The position numbers were made by a program, and so were the translations under genes. From an uncultured Prevotellaceae bacterium (GTDB taxonomy: Bacteria > Bacteroidota > Bacteroidia > Bacteroidales > Bacteroidaceae), in assembly GCA_900315745.1 (NCBI GenBank), contig ONAG01000029.1:1-41004 (forward strand): 41,004 nucleotides of DNA. The letters are read 5' to 3'. The notes beneath the pieces were generated by a model, which saw nothing but the letters and a program-made list of their open reading frames with translations, was not told the origin of the DNA and did not search any database. Positions 23,602 to 32,255 of the stretch are shown piece after piece; position 1 is the stretch's first letter; every line of letters starts with the position of its first letter.

Positions 23602-26310
23602 ATGAGATTCAAGTTTTTGTTCCTTTCATATTTTCTATTGATGTCTTTGACCTCTTTTGCTGAAAATGGCGACATTTTTACAAGCCAAACAGAAGAAGGC
23701 ATAGAAATGACATTCAAAATATTGAATGAAGAAGATCATACCTGCCAAATAGGTACCGGCACCACAGAGCCTGCCATATCCAATGAATACACAGGTCGCT
23801 TGACAATTCCTTCTTCAGCCGAAGGATATACCGTTGTTGCAATAAGCAACTTTGCCTTTCTCGATTGTAATGGCATAAGCCAATTGATTCTGCCAGAAAG
23901 CATCTCCACTATTGCCAATTACGCATTTTTGGGTGTTGGCTCAGAATCCTCACCATGCTTGATAATTGTTTCTGCTGACTATGATTTTGGGGTTGACACA
24001 TCTGGCAGTTTCTTCCGTTGGAAAGGTGGTATTTTCCGTTACCCCAAGACCAAGGCATACGTGGTGGAAACAGACAGCACCATGACATTCATATACGACA
24101 ACAGCTATGAAAACTTATTGTCGGACAGCACATTGACCATACACTTGATAAATGAGAACCATTCGGAACGCACATGGTCATTCCTGCGAGACGAATCGGA
24201 TTCAATAAATACCTACAAGGTGGTTTTCGCCCCTTCTTTTTCACAATTCCATCCCAACACCACATCATCATGGTTTGCTCTCGATGTTGACATGGAAACA
24301 TGCAATTCTGGCATTAAGTTGGAATTTGAAGGCATGGAAAACCTGAACACAAGCGAAGTCACCGACATGAGCCGAATGTTTTATGGATGCATGGGAGCGA
24401 CAGGATTTGATTTTATTCATTTTGACACCTCCAATGTGACAGACATGTCGTTCATGTTTGGCTTTTGCACAACTGAGACATATTTCACTTTAAACAACTT
24501 CGACACATCAAAGGTAGTTGATATGTCGGGGATGTTCTATGGTTGCACCAACTTATCAGGATTAGACCTGACAGGGTTCAACACGACAAAAGTGACCAGC
24601 ATGTCAAATCTTTTTGCCCATTGTCATTCATTGCAGTCTTTGAACGTCAACCATTTCGACACCTCTGAAGTGATGACAATGAACAACATGTTTGCTTATT
24701 GTGAGAATCTTTCTGAGATTGACGTGTCAACATTTGACACGCACAATGTCACAAACATGGATGCAATGTTTCTCAAATGTAAAAAGCTGTCAGAGATAAA
24801 CATCGCCAACTTCGACATATCGAGCGTGAACACCATGAAAGGGATGTTCGCCAAATGCCAGTCTTTATCAAATCTCGACCTCTCAATGCTCGACTTTTCT
24901 ACCGTTACAAGTTATGATTGTCCCGACATAGACCATAACATGCTTTGGGAGAATACCGAAGAAGATGACTTCTTAGGCTTTTTGAGTGATTGCAACTCAT
25001 TGACCAGCTTAAGCATCCCCCTCACCATAAACGGGCTGACCGAAATATCCTGCATTGGTGTGGGTACGGAAAGTGAACCTTGTATGATTTACGCCCCAGA
25101 CGAATTCGACTTCGGTGTTGACACAAACAACCACTCTTTCTTCTGGAAAGGCGGCTACTTCACCCTCGACCAGACCCCTGGACCCAATACTGTGAGCATT
25201 ACTGTTGAGACAGACCTTCTCATGTTTGGCGACCGCACCAACATGAATATCAACCTCTTCAATGGCGACGAGGTGTTCAATGGATTCCAATTTGAGATAC
25301 ATCTCCCCGACGGCATCAGCTTGGCAAAGAAAGGCGACAACTATGCATACGAACTGTCTGACCGTTTCAGCGATAGTGGCATGAATATCACGATAAAAGA
25401 CTATGGCAAAGGCAACTACAGGCTGATAGCATTTTCCTTGTCCAACATAACCATACTGGGGAGCGAAGGCCGCTTAATCACATTAAAACTGAAAGCAGAC
25501 CACGAACTGCTGTCAGGCGAATATACAGGGAGCCTCTGCAATATAATATTCAGCCACATAGATGGTTATAGCACCGATGTAGATAATTTGGAGTTCGTCA
25601 TTCCCGTTTCATCATACGCCCTTGGAGATGTCAACCACGATGGGTATATTAATGTCACCGACATCATGCTTGTAGTGAACAGGGTTCTCGACAACCATTC
25701 TCTCAACTACCATGAAGAGAATGCCGACATGAACCACGATGGTCGCATAGATGTAACCGACGTGATGCAAATAGTGAACCTAATACTTATCAACGAAGGC
25801 GCTTACTCCATACATCAAGCATATTCCGACCCAAGTGGGAACATCACTTTGGCAGAAACACAAGATGGCTATGACCTCTTGCTGGACTCACCAGAAAGAT
25901 ATACTGCATGCCAGATGAGAGTGCAGTTGGGAAACGGAGCCACATTGTCTGGCGCCACGATGAACGGCTTCACAAACAGCCATCAGGTACTCTTCCATGC
26001 CTTGGGCAACGGACTTTACAACATAGTGGCATATTCTCCTGAGAACCAAGCTATTGACACTTCTTTGGCTCCATTGCACCTGAATATAGCAGGAAACAAA
26101 AGCGGCATCATACACATTTCTGACATAATTTTGACGAACAGCCAATTCGAAACATTTGTAATGCCAGACATTCATGGTGATGCAACTTGCATAATGGATG
26201 CATCAGCAAACCAACAAATCGGCAATGCCTATACCCTTCAAGGAACAAAAGCACCTGCCAAAGCAAAGGGAATAATAATACGTGATGGACACAAAACCGT
26301 GTCCAAATAA
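23602..26310 (+). CDS. BspA-like surface protein with LRR, DUF285 repeats, cohesin-like and dockerin-like modules
   Basis: The 902-residue product begins with a signal peptide ending LTSFA. Residues about 63-110 are a leucine-rich BspA-like segment (GYTVVAISNFAFLDC, LILPESISTIANYAFLG). Residues about 248-435 hold seven 23-25-residue DUF285-type repeats with the pattern FDTSxVxxMxxMFxxC. They are flanked by two copies of a module reading GVGxESxPCxI...DFGVDT...WKGG (about 112-150 and 480-520). Residues about 530-672 look cohesin-like (beta-rich, GNYRLIAFSLSNITILGSEG). A dockerin-like pair (GDVNHDGYINVTDIM, ADMNHDGRIDVTDVM) spans about 674-733. A second degenerate cohesin-like segment and a terminal YTLQGTKAPAKAKG...KTVSK tail follow. 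BspA proteins bind host matrix proteins in oral Bacteroidales, so adhesion is inferred. The order of modules is unusual. Confidence 0.85.
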   Translation: MRFKFLFLSYFLLMSLTSFAENGDIFTSQTEEGIEMTFKILNEEDHTCQIGTGTTEPAISNEYTGRLTIPSSAEGYTVVAISNFAFLDCNGISQLILPESISTIANYAFLGVGSESSPCLIIVSADYDFGVDTSGSFFRWKGGIFRYPKTKAYVVETDSTMTFIYDNSYENLLSDSTLTIHLINENHSERTWSFLRDESDSINTYKVVFAPSFSQFHPNTTSSWFALDVDMETCNSGIKLEFEGMENLNTSEVTDMSRMFYGCMGATGFDFIHFDTSNVTDMSFMFGFCTTETYFTLNNFDTSKVVDMSGMFYGCTNLSGLDLTGFNTTKVTSMSNLFAHCHSLQSLNVNHFDTSEVMTMNNMFAYCENLSEIDVSTFDTHNVTNMDAMFLKCKKLSEINIANFDISSVNTMKGMFAKCQSLSNLDLSMLDFSTVTSYDCPDIDHNMLWENTEEDDFLGFLSDCNSLTSLSIPLTINGLTEISCIGVGTESEPCMIYAPDEFDFGVDTNNHSFFWKGGYFTLDQTPGPNTVSITVETDLLMFGDRTNMNINLFNGDEVFNGFQFEIHLPDGISLAKKGDNYAYELSDRFSDSGMNITIKDYGKGNYRLIAFSLSNITILGSEGRLITLKLKADHELLSGEYTGSLCNIIFSHIDGYSTDVDNLEFVIPVSSYALGDVNHDGYINVTDIMLVVNRVLDNHSLNYHEENADMNHDGRIDVTDVMQIVNLILINEGAYSIHQAYSDPSGNITLAETQDGYDLLLDSPERYTACQMRVQLGNGATLSGATMNGFTNSHQVLFHALGNGLYNIVAYSPENQAIDTSLAPLHLNIAGNKSGIIHISDIILTNSQFETFVMPDIHGDATCIMDASANQQIGNAYTLQGTKAPAKAKGIIIRDGHKTVSK

Positions 26311-26378
26311 GTATCATAAGAATAAGGGGAAATCCTATTCCAAATAGGAAAATCCCTCTACCGAAATATGACAATTAC

Positions 26379-26410
26379 CTTGCAAGTGCTCACTAAAAAG
26401 GTTACCTTTG
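26379..26410 (+). promoter_or_regulatory. Predicted promoter for the paired lipoprotein genes
   Basis: TACCTTTG (26403-26410) matches the -7 consensus. CTTG (26379-26382) is 20 bp upstream and matches three of four -33 bases. The ATG at 26445 is 34 bp downstream. Confidence 0.5.
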
Positions 26411-26444
26411 CAACAAATTAAAGAACCATTTAAATTCTACGGAA

Positions 26445-27050
26445 ATGAAAACTATTACCACAATGATGAAAAGAGCAGCGTTCATGTTAGCCACTGTTGC
26501 TGTGGCATTCACCATGACAAGTTGCGAAGATGACGACAGATATATCGCAAGAACCCTTGAGGGCACCTGGCAAGGCGACATGTATGTTTCCATGAACTGG
26601 TATGGGGAATACCGCTATGCATCTTCTTCGGAGGTGTGCTTCCTTCGCGACCCCTATAGATATTCATCAGGCGACGGCTACTGGGTAGATTACTACAATG
26701 ACTACTATTGGGGCGGCAACAACTATGTGGCAAGCCATATCAAATGGGAAGTTACTTATGGTGTCATAAAGATCTATTTCGTCGAAGATGATGAATACGT
26801 ACGCATATACGACTATTCTCTCGATGACAATTACTTCTCTGGATACATCGAGCTATACAATGGCGAAAGACAAGGATTCAAACTGTATCATGTGACATCA
26901 CCAAATTGGAATTCCTACAGAAGTTGGGGATATGACAGTTATTACGATGACTATTACTACTATTCCAACACCAATTCGCTGGGAATGCAGAAGAGCAAGA
27001 GCGTGCAACGTGAGGCACCCAAACGCGAGTTCCGCTTGCGCGACAAATAA
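26445..27050 (+). CDS. Tyr-rich putative lipoprotein, related to the next gene
   Basis: The 201-residue product has a lipoprotein signal (MKTITTMMKRAAFMLATVAVAFTMTSC, predicted lipidated Cys27). The mature protein starts EDDDRYIARTLEGTWQGDM and is very rich in Tyr, Asp and Trp (WVDYYNDYYWGG, YDSYYDDYYYY). A later segment YSLDDNYFSGYIELYNGERQGFKLYHV is similar to YHLDNEKFTGQMKTRDGWEECNFSLSRY in the next gene, so I judge the two are divergent tandem paralogs. The C-terminus is basic (KREFRLRDK). I do not recognise a known family. A beta-barrel, lipocalin-like or ligand-binding fold is suggested by the LxGxWxGxM start, but that is a guess. Confidence 0.75.
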   Translation: MKTITTMMKRAAFMLATVAVAFTMTSCEDDDRYIARTLEGTWQGDMYVSMNWYGEYRYASSSEVCFLRDPYRYSSGDGYWVDYYNDYYWGGNNYVASHIKWEVTYGVIKIYFVEDDEYVRIYDYSLDDNYFSGYIELYNGERQGFKLYHVTSPNWNSYRSWGYDSYYDDYYYYSNTNSLGMQKSKSVQREAPKREFRLRDK

Positions 27051-27065
27051 ACAGACACATCACTC

Positions 27066-27602
27066 ATGCACCTCTATTCCAGACATCTTGCCCTAATATT
27101 CCTCGCGTTGACAGCCATCTGCTGTGAACGCGAGGACACTTCTTATCCATCACCAAAGCAAACGCAAGAAGAGACTAAAGACACCACAACCATCGTGTCT
27201 CCTGACCCATACGAAGGCTCCAACGATTCCACAGATGAAAACGTCCTACTGATAGCCAAGACACTTTGCGGTGAATGGCATGGAGAAATGGACATGCGCT
27301 ATTTTGACGATTATGGTGTCTTGAATCATCATGAATGTGAAGCACAATTCACCTTCACACAAGAAAAGGAGGGCATGACAAATGGCAAAGGTAAGGAAAT
27401 AGACATAGAGAACGGCAAGACAGTGTGGAACGTGGCTTTTAGTTGGTATGTTGGCAATGATGAACAAATTCACCTTCGATACATCGATAAAACAGAGAGA
27501 AACATAGCCACATACCATCTTGACAATGAAAAATTTACAGGCCAGATGAAAACCCGTGACGGTTGGGAAGAGTGTAACTTTAGTCTTTCACGCTATAAAT
27601 AA
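27066..27602 (+). CDS. Putative lipoprotein, paralog of the preceding gene
   Basis: The 178-residue product begins MHLYSRHLALIFLALTAICCEREDT. It has a short hydrophobic signal ending in two cysteines, Cys19 and Cys20. The residue before either Cys (Ile or Cys) is unusual for a lipobox, so lipidation is uncertain. After a Pro/Thr/Ser-rich linker (to about 50), it reads IAKTLCGEWHGEMDMRYFDDYG, parallel to IARTLEGTWQGDM in the preceding gene. The end (NIATYHLDNEKFTGQMKTRDGWEECNFSLSRYK) matches the paralog's strand pattern. It follows the previous stop by 15 bp, so they are one transcription unit. Unlike the paralog it is not Tyr-rich. Function unknown. Confidence 0.7.
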   Translation: MHLYSRHLALIFLALTAICCEREDTSYPSPKQTQEETKDTTTIVSPDPYEGSNDSTDENVLLIAKTLCGEWHGEMDMRYFDDYGVLNHHECEAQFTFTQEKEGMTNGKGKEIDIENGKTVWNVAFSWYVGNDEQIHLRYIDKTERNIATYHLDNEKFTGQMKTRDGWEECNFSLSRYK

Positions 27603-27615
27603 GCAGATTACATAA

Positions 27616-27652
27616 TAAAAAGTATGCGAGTGAGACATAATGCCCCACTCGC
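27616..27652 (-). terminator. Terminator for the minus-strand dockerin protein gene
   Basis: GCGAGTG (27626-27632) pairs with CACTCGC (27646-27652). On the minus strand the hairpin is followed by ATACTTTTTATTATG (27625 downward), a good U-tract. On the plus strand there is no such tract. Confidence 0.7.
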
Positions 27653-27707
27653 CGAAATCAAATTAAAGAAATCTCTTTCAAATCTGTCAACTAAGAGTTC
27701 CAGACAA

Positions 27708-28499
27708 TTAGTGATTCAGAATGTAGTTAACGAGCACCATGATATCGCTCAAACTTACTTCGCCATCCTCGTCCAAGTCATACTTGGTAACCAATGGATC
27801 TACTTCTTCTTTCTTCTCTGTGAACACATAGCCACCAAAGCTCAATTTTGAACCATTGCAGAATACATAATATGTCTCGCCTGCCTCAACATCAAACTCC
27901 AAAGTACCGGTCAATTTTTCAGCCACCTTGTTCGTGACCTCACCAGCTTCATCCTTTTTGAACTCACGAGCAACAGGAGAGTCGCCATCGCCCTTCAATG
28001 TCAAATCACTTAAAGGCAGACACTCACCTGTAGAACCCTTCACCACAAAGAGAGCCTTGTCTGCATTGAGGATAATGTAGGCATTAACATGTCCAGCCTT
28101 TTGTGGAGTAATCATGTAATAGGTTCCTGACTGTGGCAAGTTTCCAAGAGCCGGGTCGAAAGAAGCTCCTGCACTCTTGTCTTCTGCATTTAGCAAACTG
28201 TCTTTAGGGTTGTTGGCACCGACAGCATAAACGACGCGGGTTTTGGGTTCCAACTCTCCTGAGCTGTTTTCCACCATCACGGTTTGTCCGAAGAGTTCAG
28301 CGCAATAAGCCTTGCAGGTAGAGAGTTTGATGTCATAATTCTTAGTTGCTCTGTCATTACCGAGCACGAGAGTTGTGCTTTCAGATGTCAGCGTGGCGCC
28401 ATTACCATATTCAACGCCATCCTCAAACAAAACTTTTTCTTGTGCACTTGCAGTCATTGCCACGAGTGCTACTGCCATTAAAGTAAAGATTTTTTTCAT
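27708..28499 (-). CDS. Secreted protein with one C-terminal dockerin-like repeat
   Basis: I place the start at ATG 28497-28499 (263 residues). It gives a signal peptide, MKKIFTLMAVALVAMTASAQ, whereas the in-frame upstream ATG lies close to a promoter-like box and would add a non-hydrophobic extension. The mature protein is beta-rich, with EKVLFEDGVEYGNGATLTSESTTLVLG and ETYYVFCNGSKLSFGGYVFTE. The C-terminus has a single dockerin/EF-hand-like repeat (YDLDEDGEVSLSDIMVLVNYIL) without the usual second repeat. I do not recognise the central domain. Proteins with this short C-terminal tail are common in Prevotella and Bacteroides; the tail may help surface attachment. Terminator at 27616-27652. Confidence 0.7.
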   Translation of the reverse strand: MKKIFTLMAVALVAMTASAQEKVLFEDGVEYGNGATLTSESTTLVLGNDRATKNYDIKLSTCKAYCAELFGQTVMVENSSGELEPKTRVVYAVGANNPKDSLLNAEDKSAGASFDPALGNLPQSGTYYMITPQKAGHVNAYIILNADKALFVVKGSTGECLPLSDLTLKGDGDSPVAREFKKDEAGEVTNKVAEKLTGTLEFDVEAGETYYVFCNGSKLSFGGYVFTEKKEEVDPLVTKYDLDEDGEVSLSDIMVLVNYILNH

Positions 28500-28562
28500 G
28501 ATTTGTAAATATTTAGGTGTATTCAATAATCTTTTCCACTCACAATTGATTACTTTCGCCCC

Positions 28563-28570
28563 CAAAAATA
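28563..28570 (-). promoter_or_regulatory. Predicted -7 element of the dockerin protein gene
   Basis: Minus-strand TATTTTTG fits TAnnTTTG, about 64 bp upstream of the ATG. I see no clear -33 box at 19-21 bp. Confidence 0.4.
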
Positions 28571-28765
28571 TTGGAAAATGTTAAAGTACACTTTTAGTAG
28601 TTTGATTTCTTCGCTCAACAAGAGCCTATTTTCATTATTTCTGCAAAGATAGCGGATTTTTCCTATATGCCAAAATCATTTCTGTTTTTTTTCAAAAAAG
28701 TTTTCATCTGAAGATTTCCACCCATAAAAAACTACGACATATATCCAAGAATACGTATTTTTGTC

Positions 28766-28773
28766 TATATTTG
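28766..28773 (+). promoter_or_regulatory. Predicted -7 element of the prolyl oligopeptidase gene
   Basis: TATATTTG matches TAnnTTTG, and TATTTTTG (28756-28763) is a second candidate 10 bp upstream. The ATG is only 14 bp downstream. A -33 TTTG is not evident for either. Confidence 0.4.
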
Positions 28774-28787
28774 CATAAAAAATAGAT

Positions 28788-30890
28788 ATGAAGAAAACTA
28801 TATTGACAGCAACACTGTTGACCATTACCAACTTATGCATGGCACAAAGCATTCACTATCCCACAACACCAAAAGGCAACACCATTGACGAATACTTCGG
28901 GGTGAAAGTGGCAGACCCCTACAGATGGCTTGAAAACGACACCAGCAAACAGACCACGGAATGGGTGGAAGCAGAAAATGACGTGACATCGGCTTACCTG
29001 AAGACCATTTCCTTACGACCCAAACTGCAAGAGCGTTTGAAACAAGTATCAAACTACGAAAAGGTGGGCCGCCCATTCAAGCGTCAAGGTAAATGGTATT
29101 TTTACAAAAACGACGGGTTGCAGAATCAGAGTGTGCTCTACGAGATGGACCAGCCTGGAGGTTCGCCACGTGTTTTTCTCGACCCCAACAAACTCAGCGA
29201 CGATGGCACAGTGGCATTGAAAGGTGTGTATTTCTCAAACAACGGAAAGTATGCGGCATACAGCATATCGCGCAGCGGGTCCGACTGGCAGGAATTCTAT
29301 GTCATAGACAAACAAAGTGGCAGGCTGTTGGACGACCATATCAAATGGGCCAAGTTCTCTGGCGCATCATGGCATGGCGATGGCTTCTATTACAGCGCAT
29401 ACGATTCACCAGAAGAAGGCAAGGAGTACTCAAATGTAAACGAGGGACACAAGGTGTATTATCATCGCATAGGAACCCCACAGCAAAAAGACCAACTCAT
29501 CTTCATGAACCCTACATGCCCACAGCGTTTCTACGACATAGATGTGAACGAGGAAGAGACGATAATGTTTCTTTCAGAATCAGGAGCCGGCTCCGGCAAC
29601 AATCTATACGTTCGCGACCTTCGAGTGCCAGGGTCACAATTCATTCAGATGACATCCGACATGGACTACACTTATATGCCCATGGAAACCATAGGCGACA
29701 AGATATACCTGCTCACCAACTACAATGCCCCCAAGTGGAGGGTTATGGTAGCCGACCTCCACTCCCCCGGCATCAACAGTTGGAAGACGTTGGTAGAAGA
29801 ATCTGATGGCGTGCTTGAAGGATTATGTGTGGTTGACGGCCGCATGCTGCTCACCTATAGCAAGGATGCTTCCACCCATGCTTACGTCTTCACCCTCGAA
29901 GGACAGCAAGTGCGTGAAATCAAGCTACCATCTGTAGGCAGCGCTTCGTTTGGCGGGAGGAAAGACGAGAAAGACTGTTTTTATACCTTTGAGTCGTTCA
30001 CTGTGCCAGGGTCGGTATATCGCTACGACATTGATAATGACGTGAGTACTTTATACACCTCTCCCAAAGTCAGTTTCAAGTTGGGTGATTTTGTCAGCAA
30101 GCAAGTATTCTTCACAAGCAAGGACGGCACAAGAATACCAATGTTCCTCACCTACAAGAAAGGGATGAAACTAAACGGCAAGAATCCAGTGCTTGTCTAT
30201 GGCTATGGCGGTTTCAACATTGGCCTCACACCCTACTTCTCAGCCCTCCGCATCCCCTTCCTTGAGAAGGGGGGCATCTATGCGATGGTGAACCTCCGTG
30301 GCGGCAACGAATATGGTGAGGAATGGCACCTTGCCGGCACCAAGATGAACAAACAGAACGTTTTCGACGATTTCATCAGTGCCACAGAATGGCTCATTGC
30401 AAACAAATACACCAACAACAAGAAAGTAGCCATCCAAGGAGGTTCAAATGGCGGTCTGCTTGTGGGAGCCTGCATGACCCAACGCCCCGACCTCTTCCGT
30501 GTTGCCATTCCTCAAGTAGGAGTGATGGACATGCTTAGATACCATCTGTTCACCATCGGCTGGAACTGGGCACCAGACTATGGAACAAGTTCCGACAGCC
30601 GTGAGATGTTCGAATACCTTCGCAGCTATTCTCCACTACACAACCTTCGCCCAGGCACTTCATACCCTGCCACACTTGTCACCACAGCCGACCATGACGA
30701 CCGTGTGGTGCCTGCACACTCCTTCAAATTCGCTGCCACGCTTCAAGAATGCAACAGCGGTCCCAATCCCGTGCTCATCCGCATCGACACCAAAGCAGGA
30801 CATGGTGGTGGCAAGCCCATGAGCAAGGTTATTGAAGAACAAGCCGACATCTACGGTTTCATTATGCACAATTTGGGAATGAAGTGGTGA
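28788..30890 (+). CDS. Secreted S9A prolyl oligopeptidase
   Basis: The 700-residue product has a signal peptide (MKKTILTATLLTITNLCMAQS) and two domains. The N-terminal beta-propeller begins DEYFGVKVADPYRWLEND, and the C-terminal alpha/beta hydrolase begins near residue 440. Catalytic residues are predicted as Ser553 in GGSNGGLLVGA, Asp637 in DHDDRVVPAHSFKF and His672 in KAGHGGG. YGYGGFNI and NLRGGNEYGEEWH are typical of this family. The enzyme cleaves after proline in short peptides; the signal peptide places it in the periplasm or on the outer side. Together with the C10 peptidase it suggests a proteolytic lifestyle. It is convergent with the glycosidase-like gene, and a perfect inverted repeat marks the junction. 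Confidence 0.93.
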   Translation: MKKTILTATLLTITNLCMAQSIHYPTTPKGNTIDEYFGVKVADPYRWLENDTSKQTTEWVEAENDVTSAYLKTISLRPKLQERLKQVSNYEKVGRPFKRQGKWYFYKNDGLQNQSVLYEMDQPGGSPRVFLDPNKLSDDGTVALKGVYFSNNGKYAAYSISRSGSDWQEFYVIDKQSGRLLDDHIKWAKFSGASWHGDGFYYSAYDSPEEGKEYSNVNEGHKVYYHRIGTPQQKDQLIFMNPTCPQRFYDIDVNEEETIMFLSESGAGSGNNLYVRDLRVPGSQFIQMTSDMDYTYMPMETIGDKIYLLTNYNAPKWRVMVADLHSPGINSWKTLVEESDGVLEGLCVVDGRMLLTYSKDASTHAYVFTLEGQQVREIKLPSVGSASFGGRKDEKDCFYTFESFTVPGSVYRYDIDNDVSTLYTSPKVSFKLGDFVSKQVFFTSKDGTRIPMFLTYKKGMKLNGKNPVLVYGYGGFNIGLTPYFSALRIPFLEKGGIYAMVNLRGGNEYGEEWHLAGTKMNKQNVFDDFISATEWLIANKYTNNKKVAIQGGSNGGLLVGACMTQRPDLFRVAIPQVGVMDMLRYHLFTIGWNWAPDYGTSSDSREMFEYLRSYSPLHNLRPGTSYPATLVTTADHDDRVVPAHSFKFAATLQECNSGPNPVLIRIDTKAGHGGGKPMSKVIEEQADIYGFIMHNLGMKW

Positions 30891-30898
30891 ATGCCCTT

Positions 30899-30936
30899 CG
30901 AAGCTCTTGCCAAAACCTCAGTTGGCAAGAGCTTCG
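30899..30936. terminator. Perfect 15-bp inverted repeat between convergent genes
   Basis: CGAAGCTCTTGCCAA (30899-30913) pairs perfectly with TTGGCAAGAGCTTCG (30922-30936), with an 8-base loop. The right arm contains the final codons (Glu-Ala-Leu-Ala) of the minus-strand gene. Neither side has a T-run, so it is a hairpin that may stop or protect the two mRNAs, not a typical intrinsic terminator. Confidence 0.55.
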
Positions 30937-32228
30937 ATGAGCACACCCTGATTGGAGCGTAGCTTTATGGTATAAATCCCATTAGACTTTTTCTTCATCT
31001 TGATGTCGCCATTGGTGCCATGTGCCATAACTCGTCGTCCATTTGCCTTGAATGTTATAGTGTGGTTTTTGTTCTTGTTGTCGTAAGGGTCGTCGGCTGT
31101 GCAGACGAATATCGCACGATCAGCGCTGCCATTTCGTGCCACCATCGTGCCTACCACCAATGGTGAGCGACCTTTTGCCTTCAAGTCAGAGAACACACCA
31201 TTGGAGAGCGACGGCACCGATTTCTGACGCACACCTACAAGCCATTTTGTACCCTCAAAAGAAACGAAATCTGTCCTAACTCTTTTGTACTTCATATACG
31301 GCTCGCCCAATTTGTGTATTTCCGCATTCACCCTTTTCAGCTTGTCGTATTGTGGCGTCTTGTTTCCTTTCTTGTCCAGGACATTATTGTGCCACCATCC
31401 TGCCGTGTAGCATCCCCAGAGGATGCTTTCCACCCCAAATGCCATTGCTGTGTAGGCTTGGAAGCGAAGTTGGTTCTCTGTTATCCACTTTTTCTCGTCG
31501 TTGGAGTTCACTTGCAGCACTATCCACACACTGCGATTTGCTTGAAGACATGCATCAGCCACCATGCGCAGGTTCTCGTATGCCTGAGGCACATTGACCG
31601 AATATAAATAGAAATCATAGCACAGGTAATCCGCCGGCACATTCTTCAGATATTGTGCGATATGTTCCTGATAAGTGGCAGTACCAAGCTGGTTGATTTT
31701 CTTCTCCTTGGTATTCTGTGCCACGGAGGCATAATTAGGATATAGGTTCAGGAACGGGAACTGGTTGGGAAAGAGAGTACCCACTTTTTTATAAATCTCA
31801 CCTAAATGAGGGAAATCAAGCGCCGACGGTTCATCGCCTATGTCAATGCCCCAAATGGCAGGATGGTCCTTGAATTTTTTTGCCGCCTTCTCATAAGCAC
31901 TAATGGGGTTTTTCTTTTTCATCTGTCCTGCGCTTTCACCTTCTCCTCCCCACCATCCGGGCACCACCCCATTGACCACGGCGCCAATGTGGTATTTTTG
32001 GAAGAGGTCGAGCATTTTCTTGTCGTAGGATATCCAAGTCATGAAATCAATACCACAGTCGGCAACATCCTTCACATGTTGTTCCGAACGTGCGTATGCC
32101 TGCAGTATGTATGCACCGATGTTCAGCCGCGACCGGTCCATGCGGCCCTTGGCTTGATGGTTTTGCGCCATGCTGTCATTCATTGCAAACAACGACATGA
32201 TGACGAGAAGTAAAAACTTTCTTTTCAT
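30918..32228 (-). CDS. Putative secreted TIM-barrel glycoside hydrolase-like protein
   Basis: The 436-residue product has a signal peptide (MKRKFLLLVIMSLFAMNDSMAQ) and a barrel-like domain of about 300 residues. It contains NIGAYILQAYARSEQHVKDVADCGIDFM near the start, and HPAIWGIDIGDEPSALDFPHLGEI near 120-145, where the Glu in GDEPS resembles the acid/base at the end of strand 4 in clan GH-A glycosidases. It continues with YLCYDFYLYS, then SVWIVLQVNS and FQAYTAMAFGVESILWGCYTAGWW, which look like strands 7 and 8. The usual nucleophile Glu of strand 7 is not visible in WIVLQV, so the catalytic mechanism is uncertain. The last 100 residues form a beta domain. The substrate is unknown, and no neighbour suggests a polysaccharide utilisation locus. 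Confidence 0.6.
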   Translation of the reverse strand: MKRKFLLLVIMSLFAMNDSMAQNHQAKGRMDRSRLNIGAYILQAYARSEQHVKDVADCGIDFMTWISYDKKMLDLFQKYHIGAVVNGVVPGWWGGEGESAGQMKKKNPISAYEKAAKKFKDHPAIWGIDIGDEPSALDFPHLGEIYKKVGTLFPNQFPFLNLYPNYASVAQNTKEKKINQLGTATYQEHIAQYLKNVPADYLCYDFYLYSVNVPQAYENLRMVADACLQANRSVWIVLQVNSNDEKKWITENQLRFQAYTAMAFGVESILWGCYTAGWWHNNVLDKKGNKTPQYDKLKRVNAEIHKLGEPYMKYKRVRTDFVSFEGTKWLVGVRQKSVPSLSNGVFSDLKAKGRSPLVVGTMVARNGSADRAIFVCTADDPYDNKNKNHTITFKANGRRVMAHGTNGDIKMKKKSNGIYTIKLRSNQGVLIEALAN

Positions 32229-32255
32229 AAAACTGGGATTTATTTATCTACGGCA

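Noticed and set aside
26325-26360. Imperfect inverted repeat after the BspA-like gene as a terminator
   Set aside because: GGGGAAATCCTATT and AATAGGAAAATCCC pair with several mismatches and no U-tract follows.
29093-29806. 237-residue plus-strand open frame
   Set aside because: It lies in another frame of the prolyl oligopeptidase gene, which has clear catalytic motifs.
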